From positions 1 through 6,208 of the forward strand of contig CAZTJJ010000102.1 of assembly GCA_964614065.1 (NCBI GenBank): a DNA stretch of 6,208 bases, given 5' to 3'. A program made the translations under genes and the position numbers. How positions within the stretch are numbered: the first letter of the stretch is position 1; each line of letters begins with the position of its first letter. The DNA comes from M55B111 sp964614065. GTDB taxonomy: Bacteria; Bipolaricaulota; Bipolaricaulia; M55B111. Of the stretch, positions 1 through 5,892 are shown one piece after another. The notes under the pieces are model-generated. The model saw only the letters and a list, made by a program, of their open reading frames with translations. It ran no database searches and had not been told where the DNA came from.

Positions 1-47
1 CTTCCTCGGCTAATTTTGGTGAACAACACAGATGAAGCAAACTATGT

Positions 48-521
48 GATAATGTCAAATTGTCAAACACCGTCCCTGTTTTTTACTAGAGTGAAAACCG
101 TATCCGACTCCCATGAAAATCTTAAAAGAACCGCTGAGTCCGTTTGTGGGGAGATTGTGGCTTTCAGAGGAGGGCAAAATGACCAAAACCCCGATAAATA
201 AGTCTGCGGACGACATGACTAAAATCACCGCTGAAAAGGTAAAAACGGTGGTGCAAAATATGGACTTGTCGAACGAAGAACTCTCGGAGATGACTGACGG
301 TCTGAGCTTGCCGGTGATTAGAACGATAAAAGTGGTCACGTACAAAGGTTTGCGGGGTCGTCAGGGCTAAAATGAAACTAGCTAAATATGAATGTTGCAG
401 TTCGAGAAGTTGAAAAAAAGACACTTGAAAAGAGATAAAACATCAACAAACTAAGAGAGGTCGTTCAACCGTGAAGTGTCAAAAGTGGTGTCTTTGGAAT
501 TGGCAAAATACTGACATTTTC
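48..521. mobile_element. Possible decayed insertion element bounded by imperfect inverted repeats
   Basis: The left arm (48-71) contains ATGTCAAATTGTCAAACACC. The right arm (487-521), read on the opposite strand, carries the same elements in the same order: a GATAATGTCA-like end (GAAAATGTCA), an AATT core and an ACACC end. The right arm has about ten extra bases in its middle. Further GTGTC/GACAC repeats occur nearby: an 8-bp inverted pair AAAGACAC (417-424) and GTGTCTTT (488-495), plus AAGTGTC at 474-480. Arrays of such short repeats are typical of the ends of some insertion sequences (IS21-like ends come to mind), but no transposase is visible inside, only the 63-codon ORF. I found no target-site duplication at the outer edges. 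It could equally be chance similarity in AT-rich intergenic DNA. Confidence 0.22.
179..370 (+). CDS. Small hypothetical protein (63 aa)
   Basis: I do not recognise this protein. The ATG at 179 is preferred over an in-frame ATG at 113 because AGAGGAGGG (166-174) lies 4 nt upstream of it, an excellent Shine-Dalgarno match. The 113 start lacks one, and the ORF from 179 ends at TAA 370. The predicted product is polar and mostly helical, starting MTKTPINKSADDMTKITAEK. A middle stretch, about residues 27-47, contains DLSNEELSEMTDGLSLPVI. Its spacing of acidic and hydrophobic residues loosely recalls the 'leaves of ... IAEITGLS' helix-turn-helix tails of Rpn/PD-(D/E)XK-type transposase proteins. There is no signal peptide or membrane segment. 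The gene stands alone, inside the pair of imperfect inverted repeats at 48-521. It may be a real small gene or the retained tail of a degraded element gene. Confidence 0.4.
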   Translation: MTKTPINKSADDMTKITAEKVKTVVQNMDLSNEELSEMTDGLSLPVIRTIKVVTYKGLRGRQG

Positions 522-596
522 CTGAAACGGTACACTAACGCACAAAAATATTAATTACCCAGGAGTAGAAAGGTTGTGGTTTAAGTTTCATGTACA

Positions 597-894
597 GTGA
601 AGAAAAAAATTCTTGCCACTCTACATCACTCAATTTTCCATATCGTTAGGCATAACCACCCTTCTGAACTTTATCGCCATCTACGCCGACCTGTTCGAGG
701 CAAGCGGATTCTGGGTTGGTATGTTTACCACCAGCTACACCACCGTTCAATTGGTGACACTGCTGCCTATCGGTTGGATATCGGACAGGTTCAACAAAAA
801 AAAGAACCGGATCTGGTATAAGGCCGTTCTTGTACCAATAACAGATACAGAAGTAGATGGTACTCAGTTACGGCGAAAGCTAGATAACAATTAG
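597..894 (+). pseudogene. Broken N-terminal fragment of a major facilitator superfamily transporter
   Basis: From about 610 to 806 the frame reads FLPLYITQFSISLGITTLLN, then two hydrophobic segments separated by ASGFWVGMFT, then PIGWISDRFNKKKN. This is the standard start of an MFS permease: TM1, loop, TM2 and the G-x-x-x-D-R-x-x-(K/R) loop motif between TM2 and TM3, here GWISDRFNKK. The fragment is damaged at both ends. The frame has no good start. A GTG at 597 begins MKKK but is one base out of register across a seven-A run at 603-609, so deleting one A would give MKKKFLPLYITQF. After the 2-3 loop, following an eight-A run at 796-803, MFS similarity stops. An unrelated 25-residue tail runs to the stop at 894. 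A full MFS protein has about 400 residues and 12 segments, so about 85% is missing. It cannot transport anything in this form. Confidence 0.62.
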
Positions 895-919
895 GGAAAG
901 TAGATTTTGAAAAGGTTAT

Positions 920-948
920 TTGACAATTCTTTCAAGATTTGATAGCAT
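920..948 (+). promoter_or_regulatory. Candidate sigma-70-type promoter for the Liv operon
   Basis: A perfect -35 hexamer TTGACA (920-925) is followed by a 17-nt spacer and TAGCAT (943-948), which matches 4 of 6 consensus -10 positions. The TG one base upstream (940-941) makes it an extended -10 element. Transcription would start near 954-956, giving a leader of about 180 nt before the binding protein gene. It lies just after the end of the MFS pseudogene and is the best-scoring promoter I see upstream of the operon. Confidence 0.52.
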
Positions 949-953
949 TAAAC

Positions 954-992
954 AGTTCTGGATTTTTGGTACTACCAATCGACCAAAGAACT
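954..992 (+). other. Stem-loop at the predicted 5' end of the Liv operon leader
   Basis: AGTTCT (954-959) pairs with AGAACT (987-992), and TTGGT (966-970) pairs with ACCAA (982-986), leaving an asymmetric bulge at 960-965 and an 11-nt loop. An alternative inner hairpin pairs TTGGT with ACCAA at 974-978. The structure begins almost exactly where transcription from the 920-948 promoter would start, so it could protect the mRNA 5' end. No T run follows, so it is not a terminator. I do not recognise it as a known riboswitch. Confidence 0.35.
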
Positions 993-1042
993 CCGTTTGT
1001 AGTAACTAACGAGGGGATTTACATTAAAGACAAACTGAGCAA

Positions 1043-1132
1043 GGAGGTGATTTATTTTCAAATTTGTTCCATTTGTAGGTTGATATATACTCAATGTATT
1101 TCAATCACAGTCATTTTACCTGGAGGTATTTA
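1043..1132 (+). repeat. Duplicated ribosome-binding-site motif in the operon leader
   Basis: GGAGGTGATTTA (1043-1054) and GGAGGTATTTA (1122-1132) are near-identical, 79 nt apart. The second is the functional Shine-Dalgarno of the binding protein gene, 7 nt before its ATG at 1135. The first, extended as AAGGAGGTGA (1041-1050), is a full complement of the 16S rRNA 3' end, yet no ATG, GTG or TTG follows at usable spacing and no sensible ORF begins there. It may be a ribosome standby site, the relic of an earlier gene start, or chance. Confidence 0.4.
1064..1091 (+). promoter_or_regulatory. Weak second promoter candidate close to the binding protein gene
   Basis: TATACT (1086-1091) matches 5 of 6 positions of the -10 consensus. 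It is preceded at 16 nt by TTGTTC (1064-1069), which matches only the TTG of the -35 consensus. Transcription would start near 1098, giving a leader of about 37 nt that excludes the orphan Shine-Dalgarno. AT-rich leaders often contain such matches, so this is a secondary alternative to the 920-948 promoter. Confidence 0.25.
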
Positions 1133-1134
1133 AA

Positions 1135-2421
1135 ATGAAGGAGTATAAATCTCTACTTCTCGTTTTAGCAGTTGTATTTTCATTGAGCTTTATATTTGGA
1201 GGGATCACAGCTCTCGCCGAGTCAAATCCAGAAACAATAAAAATTGGAGCACTTTACCCCTTATCTGGAAAGATTGCCGATACAGGTGCTCGTTGTAAAG
1301 CTGCCATAGACGCTGCTGTGGACATAGTTAACAACCCCCATCCCGAATTTGACCTTCCTAGCGCAAAGACCGAAGGTATAGCCAGTATGGGAGGGGCGAA
1401 ACTAAAGATAGTGCATGCCGACCATCAAGCGGAGCCTAACGTAGGGAAATCAGAAGCAGAACGCTTACTAACCAGAGAAAACGTTAAGGCACTGATTGGT
1501 TGTTACAATAGTGCTGTGACCAAACCAGCCAGCTTTGTAGCCGAAAGATACGGTATTCCATTCATCTCGGGTTGTTCCAGCTCTGCGGCTCTAACGGAAA
1601 GAGGTTTAAAGCACTTCTTTCGACTAGCGGTAACGGATAAAATGGATTCAATAGGTTATCTGGATGCTATGGACGAGTTAAGAGAAGAAAAAGGTTATGA
1701 AATAGAAAGCATCGCAGTCATATATGAAAATACCGAATTCGGGCAGCACGCAGCTATGAGCGTCGAAGAGGCAAATAAGCACCGCGAACATTCTTACGAT
1801 ATGGTAGCCAAGGTACCCTATCCATTTGGGGCAACAAACGTCGATAGCGCTGTAATGAAGCTCAAACAAGCAGACCCTGACGTGGTAATAGCGGCAAGCT
1901 TGTTGAACGACTACGTCCTAATCGTCAACACATTTAAGGAATTCAAGTGGGTTCCAAAAGGCATGTTCGCTTTTTGTGGAGGGTTCGATGATCCAACATC
2001 TGTAGAAAAATTGGGTAAAGACTCCTGGTACTTCAGTGGATCATCTATCCTGCCACCAGAACTGATTGAAACCACCCCAGTACTTAGGAAATCGAACGAA
2101 GTCTACAAGGAATATTCTCCCGGTGGAGTTGAAATCGACGGCGTAATGATGGAAATTTTCGAAGTGCCGTTTGTCCTTGCTGACGCTTTAGAGAGAGCAG
2201 GAACTACCGAGCCGGAAGAGCTGACGAAGGCATTACAGGCCACGGACTTCGACACAAACCTTAACGTAGGCGGAGGAATAAAATTCAACGAGAAAGGCCA
2301 AAACGTTTTAGCTAAGTCTGCAATTGTGCAGGTTCAAGAAGGTAAGTACGTCACTGTATTGCCGTTAAAAGTTGCCAGCGCAGACATAGTTTGGCCAATT
2401 CCTTCATGGTCTGAACGCTAA
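1135..2421 (+). CDS. livJ: Branched-chain amino acid ABC transporter, substrate-binding protein (LivJ/LivK type)
   Basis: This is the periplasmic receptor of the Liv importer. It binds leucine/isoleucine/valine or a related amino acid and hands it to LivH-LivM. Residues 1-28 form a Sec signal peptide (MKEYK, hydrophobic core, cleavage after ALA). No lipobox cysteine is present, so the protein should be soluble. From residue 35 the type I periplasmic-binding fold (Peripla_BP_6) follows: IKIGALYPLSG (35-45), KLKIVHADHQAEP (89-101), the ligand-loop region IPFISGCSSSAALTERG (141-157), and IAVIYENTEFG (193-203) opening the second lobe. DVVIAASLLND (249-259) and a C-terminal GGGIKFNEKGQN (379-390) complete it. 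The tail ends WPIPSWSER, a form I associate with the long (about 420 residue) subfamily; at 428 residues it exceeds E. coli LivJ (367). Cysteines lie at 54, 123, 147 and 281. The start is fixed by TGGAGGT (1121-1127). The symbol is family-level; the ligand cannot be read from sequence. Confidence 0.93.
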   Translation: MKEYKSLLLVLAVVFSLSFIFGGITALAESNPETIKIGALYPLSGKIADTGARCKAAIDAAVDIVNNPHPEFDLPSAKTEGIASMGGAKLKIVHADHQAEPNVGKSEAERLLTRENVKALIGCYNSAVTKPASFVAERYGIPFISGCSSSAALTERGLKHFFRLAVTDKMDSIGYLDAMDELREEKGYEIESIAVIYENTEFGQHAAMSVEEANKHREHSYDMVAKVPYPFGATNVDSAVMKLKQADPDVVIAASLLNDYVLIVNTFKEFKWVPKGMFAFCGGFDDPTSVEKLGKDSWYFSGSSILPPELIETTPVLRKSNEVYKEYSPGGVEIDGVMMEIFEVPFVLADALERAGTTEPEELTKALQATDFDTNLNVGGGIKFNEKGQNVLAKSAIVQVQEGKYVTVLPLKVASADIVWPIPSWSER

Positions 2422-2443
2422 AAGTTTCCTAATGTAAGTTTAC

Positions 2444-2482
2444 CAGAGCTGATCCCTGTATCCCGGGATCAGCTCTGTTTTT
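2444..2482 (+). terminator. Intrinsic terminator between the binding protein and permease genes
   Basis: CAGAGCTGATCCC (2444-2456) and GGGATCAGCTCTG (2465-2477) form a perfect 13-bp stem with an 8-nt loop, followed by five Ts (2478-2482). It lies 22 nt after the binding protein stop and 17 nt before livH. No promoter is evident between it and livH, so it probably works as a partial terminator. It would let some transcripts continue into the permease and ATPase genes while protecting the 3' end of abundant binding-protein mRNA. That arrangement is common where the receptor is needed in excess. Confidence 0.87.
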
Positions 2483-2499
2483 CTTAAACGGAGGTTCGA

Positions 2500-3354
2500 A
2501 TGTTTTTTCAGGTTCTTATCTCAGGTATCATGATCGGCCTTATCTACGCTCTTGTAGCGGTGGGGCTTACTCTAATCTGGGGTGTGATGGATATAATAAA
2601 TTTTGCCCATGGAGACCTAATGATGTGGGGTATGTTTATCGCTTACTGGGGATTCGCGCTAGCAGGAATTGACCCACTTGCTTCCATCCCTCTAAGTGCA
2701 ATCGGGTTGTTTCTACTTGGTGTGATATTGTACAAACTTGTTTTAAATAAGATAGTGGATGCACCTCTGATCACCGCTTTACTGGCGACTTACGGGCTAT
2801 CTCTTATCTTAAAAAACACGGCATTACTTTCATTTGGGCCAGATTATAGAACAGTCGAAAATCCACTTCTGGAGGGAAGTTGGGAACTCGGTGGGTTAAT
2901 AGTTAGTAGACCAAAATTGGTAGGAGCATTGATTAGTATTCTTGTTATAAGCGCGCTTTACTATTTCATCAAAAAAACACGAACGGGCAAAGCAATCCAG
3001 GCTATTTCCATGGACAAAACGGCGGCATTGCTAGTGGGTGTAAATACGGAGAGACTTTACACTATAACTTTTGGGATAGGTGCAGCTATGACCGGTATTG
3101 CAGGGGCAATTTTAACCAATTTTTTCACCATTTCCCCGGAATCTGGATCAACTTTTGTACTCCTTTCCTTCGTCATTGTCGCTTTGGGGGGGTTCGGTAG
3201 TATTACTGGTGCATTGGGTGCTGGGGTACTTGTAGGGATCTTAGCAGCATTGACCGGTTTCTACCTCAGCCCAGCTTTCAAGTTTGCAATAATTTTCGCT
3301 GGATATTTAGTTGTGGTAATGATACGCCCGAAAAAAGGTCTATTTGGGTGGTAA
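2500..3354 (+). CDS. livH: Branched-chain amino acid ABC transporter permease LivH
   Basis: This is one of the two membrane subunits that form the Liv translocation channel with LivM. At 284 residues it is close to the usual LivH length of about 290-308. It is strongly hydrophobic, with about eight membrane segments. Family motifs include MIGLIYALVAVGLTLIWGVM (11-30) in the first segment, directly followed by NFAHGDLMM (34-42), a LivH hallmark. Next come TALLATYGLSLIL (92-104) and the cytoplasmic coupling loop around TRTGKAIQAISMDKTAALLVGVN (160-182), which docks on the ATPases. ALGGFGSITGALGAG (228-242) and the C-terminal MIRPKKGLFGW (274-284) complete it. CGGAGG (2489-2494) sits 5 nt before the ATG and supports the start. 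Translation depends on read-through of the terminator just upstream. The stop is 3 nt before livM, so the two are probably translationally coupled. Confidence 0.95.
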   Translation: MFFQVLISGIMIGLIYALVAVGLTLIWGVMDIINFAHGDLMMWGMFIAYWGFALAGIDPLASIPLSAIGLFLLGVILYKLVLNKIVDAPLITALLATYGLSLILKNTALLSFGPDYRTVENPLLEGSWELGGLIVSRPKLVGALISILVISALYYFIKKTRTGKAIQAISMDKTAALLVGVNTERLYTITFGIGAAMTGIAGAILTNFFTISPESGSTFVLLSFVIVALGGFGSITGALGAGVLVGILAALTGFYLSPAFKFAIIFAGYLVVVMIRPKKGLFGW

Positions 3355-3357
3355 AGA

Positions 3358-4335
3358 ATGCTTAATATAAAGAAAAGTTACGTATTTTATTCTATCGTAC
3401 TTATTGCGGTTTTGGCAGTGCTCCCGCTTGTAGTTCGAGGGACATTTTACAAACATATTATGATTATGGCTCTGTTGTTCGGCTTTCTGTCAGCTGCATG
3501 GAATATTCTCGGTGGCTTCACAGGGTACGTGTCCTTTGGCCACTCTGTTTTCTTTGGGCTGGGTGCCTACACGGTTGCTGTGCTAGGAAAGAATTTTGCA
3601 ATAAACCCCTGGTTGGGACTCTTCACAGGTAGCCTTATAGCAATGGGACTCGCAGCCCTCATAGCGTTTCCCAGTTTCCAGGCCGGGTTGAGAGGGCATT
3701 ATTTTGCGATTGCAACCTGGGCAGTAGCTGAAGTAATAAGAGTTATCTTTATGAACTGGATGTATGTAGGAGGAGCCACGGGTATAATGATCCCCTTGAC
3801 CACCCCAAATCTGCTGAACCTACAATATCATACAGCAAAGATTCCTTACTATTACATCATATTGGCCCTTCTAGTTGTCGAGACGCTTTTTATATATGTG
3901 ATGACCAGGAGCAAGATAGGTTATTATCTTCGAGCCATCAAGTCAAACGAGAAGGCGGCAGAAAGCATCGGCATTAACACTACATACTATAAGCACGTAG
4001 CTTATTACATCAGTGCCGCACTGGTTGCCATAGGAGGGGCTTTTTACGCTCAATATCAACTTTACTTTGATCCTCCAATGGTATTTGACGTGATGATATC
4101 TATGAAGATGATTCTTCCAGCCATTTTGGGAGGTGTAGGCACAATTGTCGGCCCGTTAATCGGGTCTGCGCTAATGGTGCCTCTAGAGGAATTCTTACGA
4201 GCCTATTTAGCTGGTGCTGGGGGAGGAATTAACTTCATTATATTCGGCGTTCTGGTCGTTATTGTAGTAGTATTTCGCCCAAAGGGTTTACACGACCTTC
4301 TCAATACTATGTTCAAGAAGGAGGGGAGGAAATAG
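3358..4335 (+). CDS. livM: Branched-chain amino acid ABC transporter permease LivM
   Basis: This is the second membrane subunit of the importer, partner of LivH. Its 325 residues match the shorter LivM forms (E. coli LivM, 425, has an N-terminal extension). The diagnostic block AWNILGGFTGYVSFGHSVFF (47-66) is followed by GLGAY; this is the LivM counterpart of the NFAHG segment in LivH. RGHYFAIATWAVAEV (112-126) is the conserved second block. The ATPase-coupling loop is GYYLRAIKSNEKAAESIGIN (188-207). ILGGVGTIVGPLIGSAL (256-272) and FRPKGL (306-311) close the family pattern, and a short basic tail ends KKEGRK. The start has only a weak Shine-Dalgarno (GGTGG, 3347-3351), which fits translation coupled to livH, whose stop ends 3 nt earlier. 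Its TAG stop shares one base with the livG start. Confidence 0.95.
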   Translation: MLNIKKSYVFYSIVLIAVLAVLPLVVRGTFYKHIMIMALLFGFLSAAWNILGGFTGYVSFGHSVFFGLGAYTVAVLGKNFAINPWLGLFTGSLIAMGLAALIAFPSFQAGLRGHYFAIATWAVAEVIRVIFMNWMYVGGATGIMIPLTTPNLLNLQYHTAKIPYYYIILALLVVETLFIYVMTRSKIGYYLRAIKSNEKAAESIGINTTYYKHVAYYISAALVAIGGAFYAQYQLYFDPPMVFDVMISMKMILPAILGGVGTIVGPLIGSALMVPLEEFLRAYLAGAGGGINFIIFGVLVVIVVVFRPKGLHDLLNTMFKKEGRK

Positions 4336-5099
4336 TGAATCAAGAAAAGCATGGGGATATACTGAGAGTCGAGAATTTGACAAAAACCTTTGGAGGTGTC
4401 TTTGCCAACAAGGATATTAACATGTCTGTACAGGAAGGCGAGATTGTGGGACTCATTGGCCCAAATGGAGCCGGAAAGACAACTCTTTTCAACATGATCA
4501 CCGGTGCACGGCCGCAAGGGTCCTCCAGGCTTCCTGATTCTGGAACAATATATTTTAAACACCAAAAGATCACCGGTATGAGGCCGAGTAAAATCTGCGC
4601 CCTTGGACTAGTACGAACCTTTCAGCTAACCCGGACCTGGAAAGAAATGACGGTGCTGGAGAACGTAATGACGGGCGCATTCAATAGAATCAACTCAACA
4701 CCGTTAGCTATAGACAAAGCCGAGGAACTACTGGAGTTTACCGGTATGGCAGAAAAGGCTGACCAAATCGGCGGCAGCCTGACTATAGCGGACAAGAAGA
4801 GGTTAGAAATCATCAGAGCGCTGGCAACTAGCCCAGAATTAATGTTGTTAGACGAACCGATGGCCGGACTAACTTCTAAAGAAATCAATGAAGCGCTTGA
4901 GCTCATCCATAAATTACACGATACTGGCATAACTATTCTACTGGTAGAACACGTTATGGACGCAGTCATGAATATAGCTGATCGAATAGTAGTCCTGGAC
5001 ACTGGTCAGGTAATTGCTGATGATAAACCAAAGAACATCGCAAAAGACAAAAGAGTGATCGAAGCCTATTTAGGGGAAGAATACAATGTTAAAAATTGA
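4335..5099 (+). CDS. livG: Branched-chain amino acid ABC transporter ATP-binding protein LivG
   Basis: This is a cytoplasmic ATPase that pairs with LivF to power the importer. Visible motifs are Walker A GPNGAGKTT (42-50), Q-loop Gln97 in RTFQLTRTWKEMTVLEN, Walker B LMLLDEP (169-175) with catalytic Glu174, D-loop AGLT and switch His206 in LLVEHVMD. The C-terminus YLGEEY is the usual LivG ending. The ABC signature is unusual: where LivG normally has LSYGQQRRLE, this protein has LTIADKKRLE (149-158), lacking the signature Gly and Gln. The helical arm between Q-loop and signature is about 14 residues shorter than in E. coli LivG, and there is a small insertion (ARPQGSSRLPDSG, 58-70) after Walker A. 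I recall LivG relatives sharing the RKRLE/DKKRLE form, so this looks like a subfamily trait rather than damage. The GTG start overlaps the livM stop (TAGTG) and follows the strong GAGGGGAGGA. It overlaps livF by 14 nt. Confidence 0.94.
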   Translation: MNQEKHGDILRVENLTKTFGGVFANKDINMSVQEGEIVGLIGPNGAGKTTLFNMITGARPQGSSRLPDSGTIYFKHQKITGMRPSKICALGLVRTFQLTRTWKEMTVLENVMTGAFNRINSTPLAIDKAEELLEFTGMAEKADQIGGSLTIADKKRLEIIRALATSPELMLLDEPMAGLTSKEINEALELIHKLHDTGITILLVEHVMDAVMNIADRIVVLDTGQVIADDKPKNIAKDKRVIEAYLGEEYNVKN

Positions 5100-5793
5100 A
5101 GAAGTTGACGTCTATTACGGTGAAGCTAGGGTTTTAAGCGATATATTCATGGAGATCAGAGATCAAGAACTGGTATCGCTTGTGGGAGCAAACGGGTCAG
5201 GGAAATCGACGCTGCTAAAAACTATCTCTGGTTTATTGAGTCCAAGAAAAGGGGAAATCTGGTTCAATGAAAAACGAATAGATTGTCATCCACCCAATCA
5301 AATCGTAGAAGCCGGCATTTCGCAGGTACCAGAAGGTAGACATATTTTCGAGAAGCTTTCCGTCGAGGATAATCTCGAACTGGGCTCATATTCCTTAAAA
5401 GTGGATGAACGGGTAATGAAGGAAAGAAGAGATTGGGTCCTTGAACTGTTCCCCATCTTAGAGGAACGACAGAATCAGAAAGCTGGAACTTTAAGTGGAG
5501 GAGAACAACAGATGCTGGCCATCGGACGATCGTTAATGAGTCAGCCAAAGCTGTTGATGTTAGACGAGCCTTCACTGGGCTTAATGCCTATTTTTGTGGA
5601 TAAAGTTCTATCAACCCTAAATACTATTCAACAGGAAGGAATGACAATTTTCCTTGTTGAACAAAATGTAAAGAGGGCTTTAGAACAGGCAGACAGGGGT
5701 TACATTCTTCAAAACGGTAGCATTCGAAAGGAAGGCCCGGGGGATGAGCTCCTCGACTCTGATCTTGTCCGAGAGGCTTACTTGGGAATCTAA
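5086..5793 (+). CDS. livF: Branched-chain amino acid ABC transporter ATP-binding protein LivF
   Basis: This is the second ATPase of the importer. At 235 residues it matches the family (E. coli LivF is 237). The motifs are Walker A GANGSGKST (34-42), Q-loop Gln80 within ISQVPEGRHIFEKLSVEDNL (the QVPEGR-IF string is typical of LivF), and a canonical ABC signature LSGGEQQMLAIGR (136-148). Walker B is LLMLDEP (156-162) with catalytic Glu161, followed by SLGL. The switch position is Gln193 (FLVEQNVKRAL) rather than His; VEQN is normal for LivF. It is followed by ADRGYILQNG and the C-terminal AYLGI. The ATG lies inside the end of livG (14-nt overlap) after AGGGGA (5072-5077), so translation is coupled. 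It is the last gene of the operon; I see no hairpin plus T run in the 100 nt after its stop. Confidence 0.96.
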   Translation: MLKIEEVDVYYGEARVLSDIFMEIRDQELVSLVGANGSGKSTLLKTISGLLSPRKGEIWFNEKRIDCHPPNQIVEAGISQVPEGRHIFEKLSVEDNLELGSYSLKVDERVMKERRDWVLELFPILEERQNQKAGTLSGGEQQMLAIGRSLMSQPKLLMLDEPSLGLMPIFVDKVLSTLNTIQQEGMTIFLVEQNVKRALEQADRGYILQNGSIRKEGPGDELLDSDLVREAYLGI

Positions 5794-5885
5794 TACCTGA
5801 GGTGGACTCTACTTACATTTGGGATTTTGCATAAGCCCTATTATTGGTAAAACCATTTGTTGAACCTACAATAGATTAAGCAAAT

Positions 5886-5892
5886 AAAAAAA
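5886..5892 (-). terminator. U run at the 3' end of rnpB
   Basis: Read on the - strand, the RNase P RNA ends in AACTTCCCC, which should be the 3' strand of helix P1, directly followed by seven Ts. If the unseen 5' end of the gene begins with a complementary GGGGAAGTT-like sequence, P1 itself would be the terminator stem, or a modest U-run stop would follow it. Only the U run is seen directly, because the 5' strand lies outside the window. Confidence 0.4.

Noticed and set aside
16..201. 61-codon open frame overlapping the start of the small ORF at 179
   Set aside because: No ribosome binding site, GTG start, no recognisable content, and it overlaps the better-supported ORF in another frame.
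417..495. GTGTC/GACAC repeats as a CRISPR-like or operator array
   Set aside because: The units are five to eight bases, irregularly spaced and in both orientations, with no constant spacer length. At most they are part of an insertion sequence end.
597..821. 74-codon frame starting MKKKILATLHH
   Set aside because: This is the out-of-register reading of the MFS fragment; only its first four codons may belong to the original gene start.
939..1133. 64-codon open frame from a TTG, ending just before the binding protein gene
   Set aside because: It has no ribosome binding site at the TTG, and that codon overlaps the -10 element of the best promoter, so the transcript would not include it. The tail is rich in unlikely residues for a short protein and overlaps the operon leader. 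The piece FLVLPIDQRTPFVVTNEG looks protein-like, so a gene relic is possible, but I cannot name it.
4203..4565. 120-codon open frame on the - strand across the livM/livG junction
   Set aside because: It is a shadow of two well-supported genes on the other strand, with no ribosome binding site or domain content. The same applies to the - strand frames at 4340-4573, 4622-5002 and 5264-5575.
5838..5860. Small hairpin TGGTAAAACCA after livF as an operon terminator
   Set aside because: The stem is only four base pairs and no T run follows it, so it is too weak to count.
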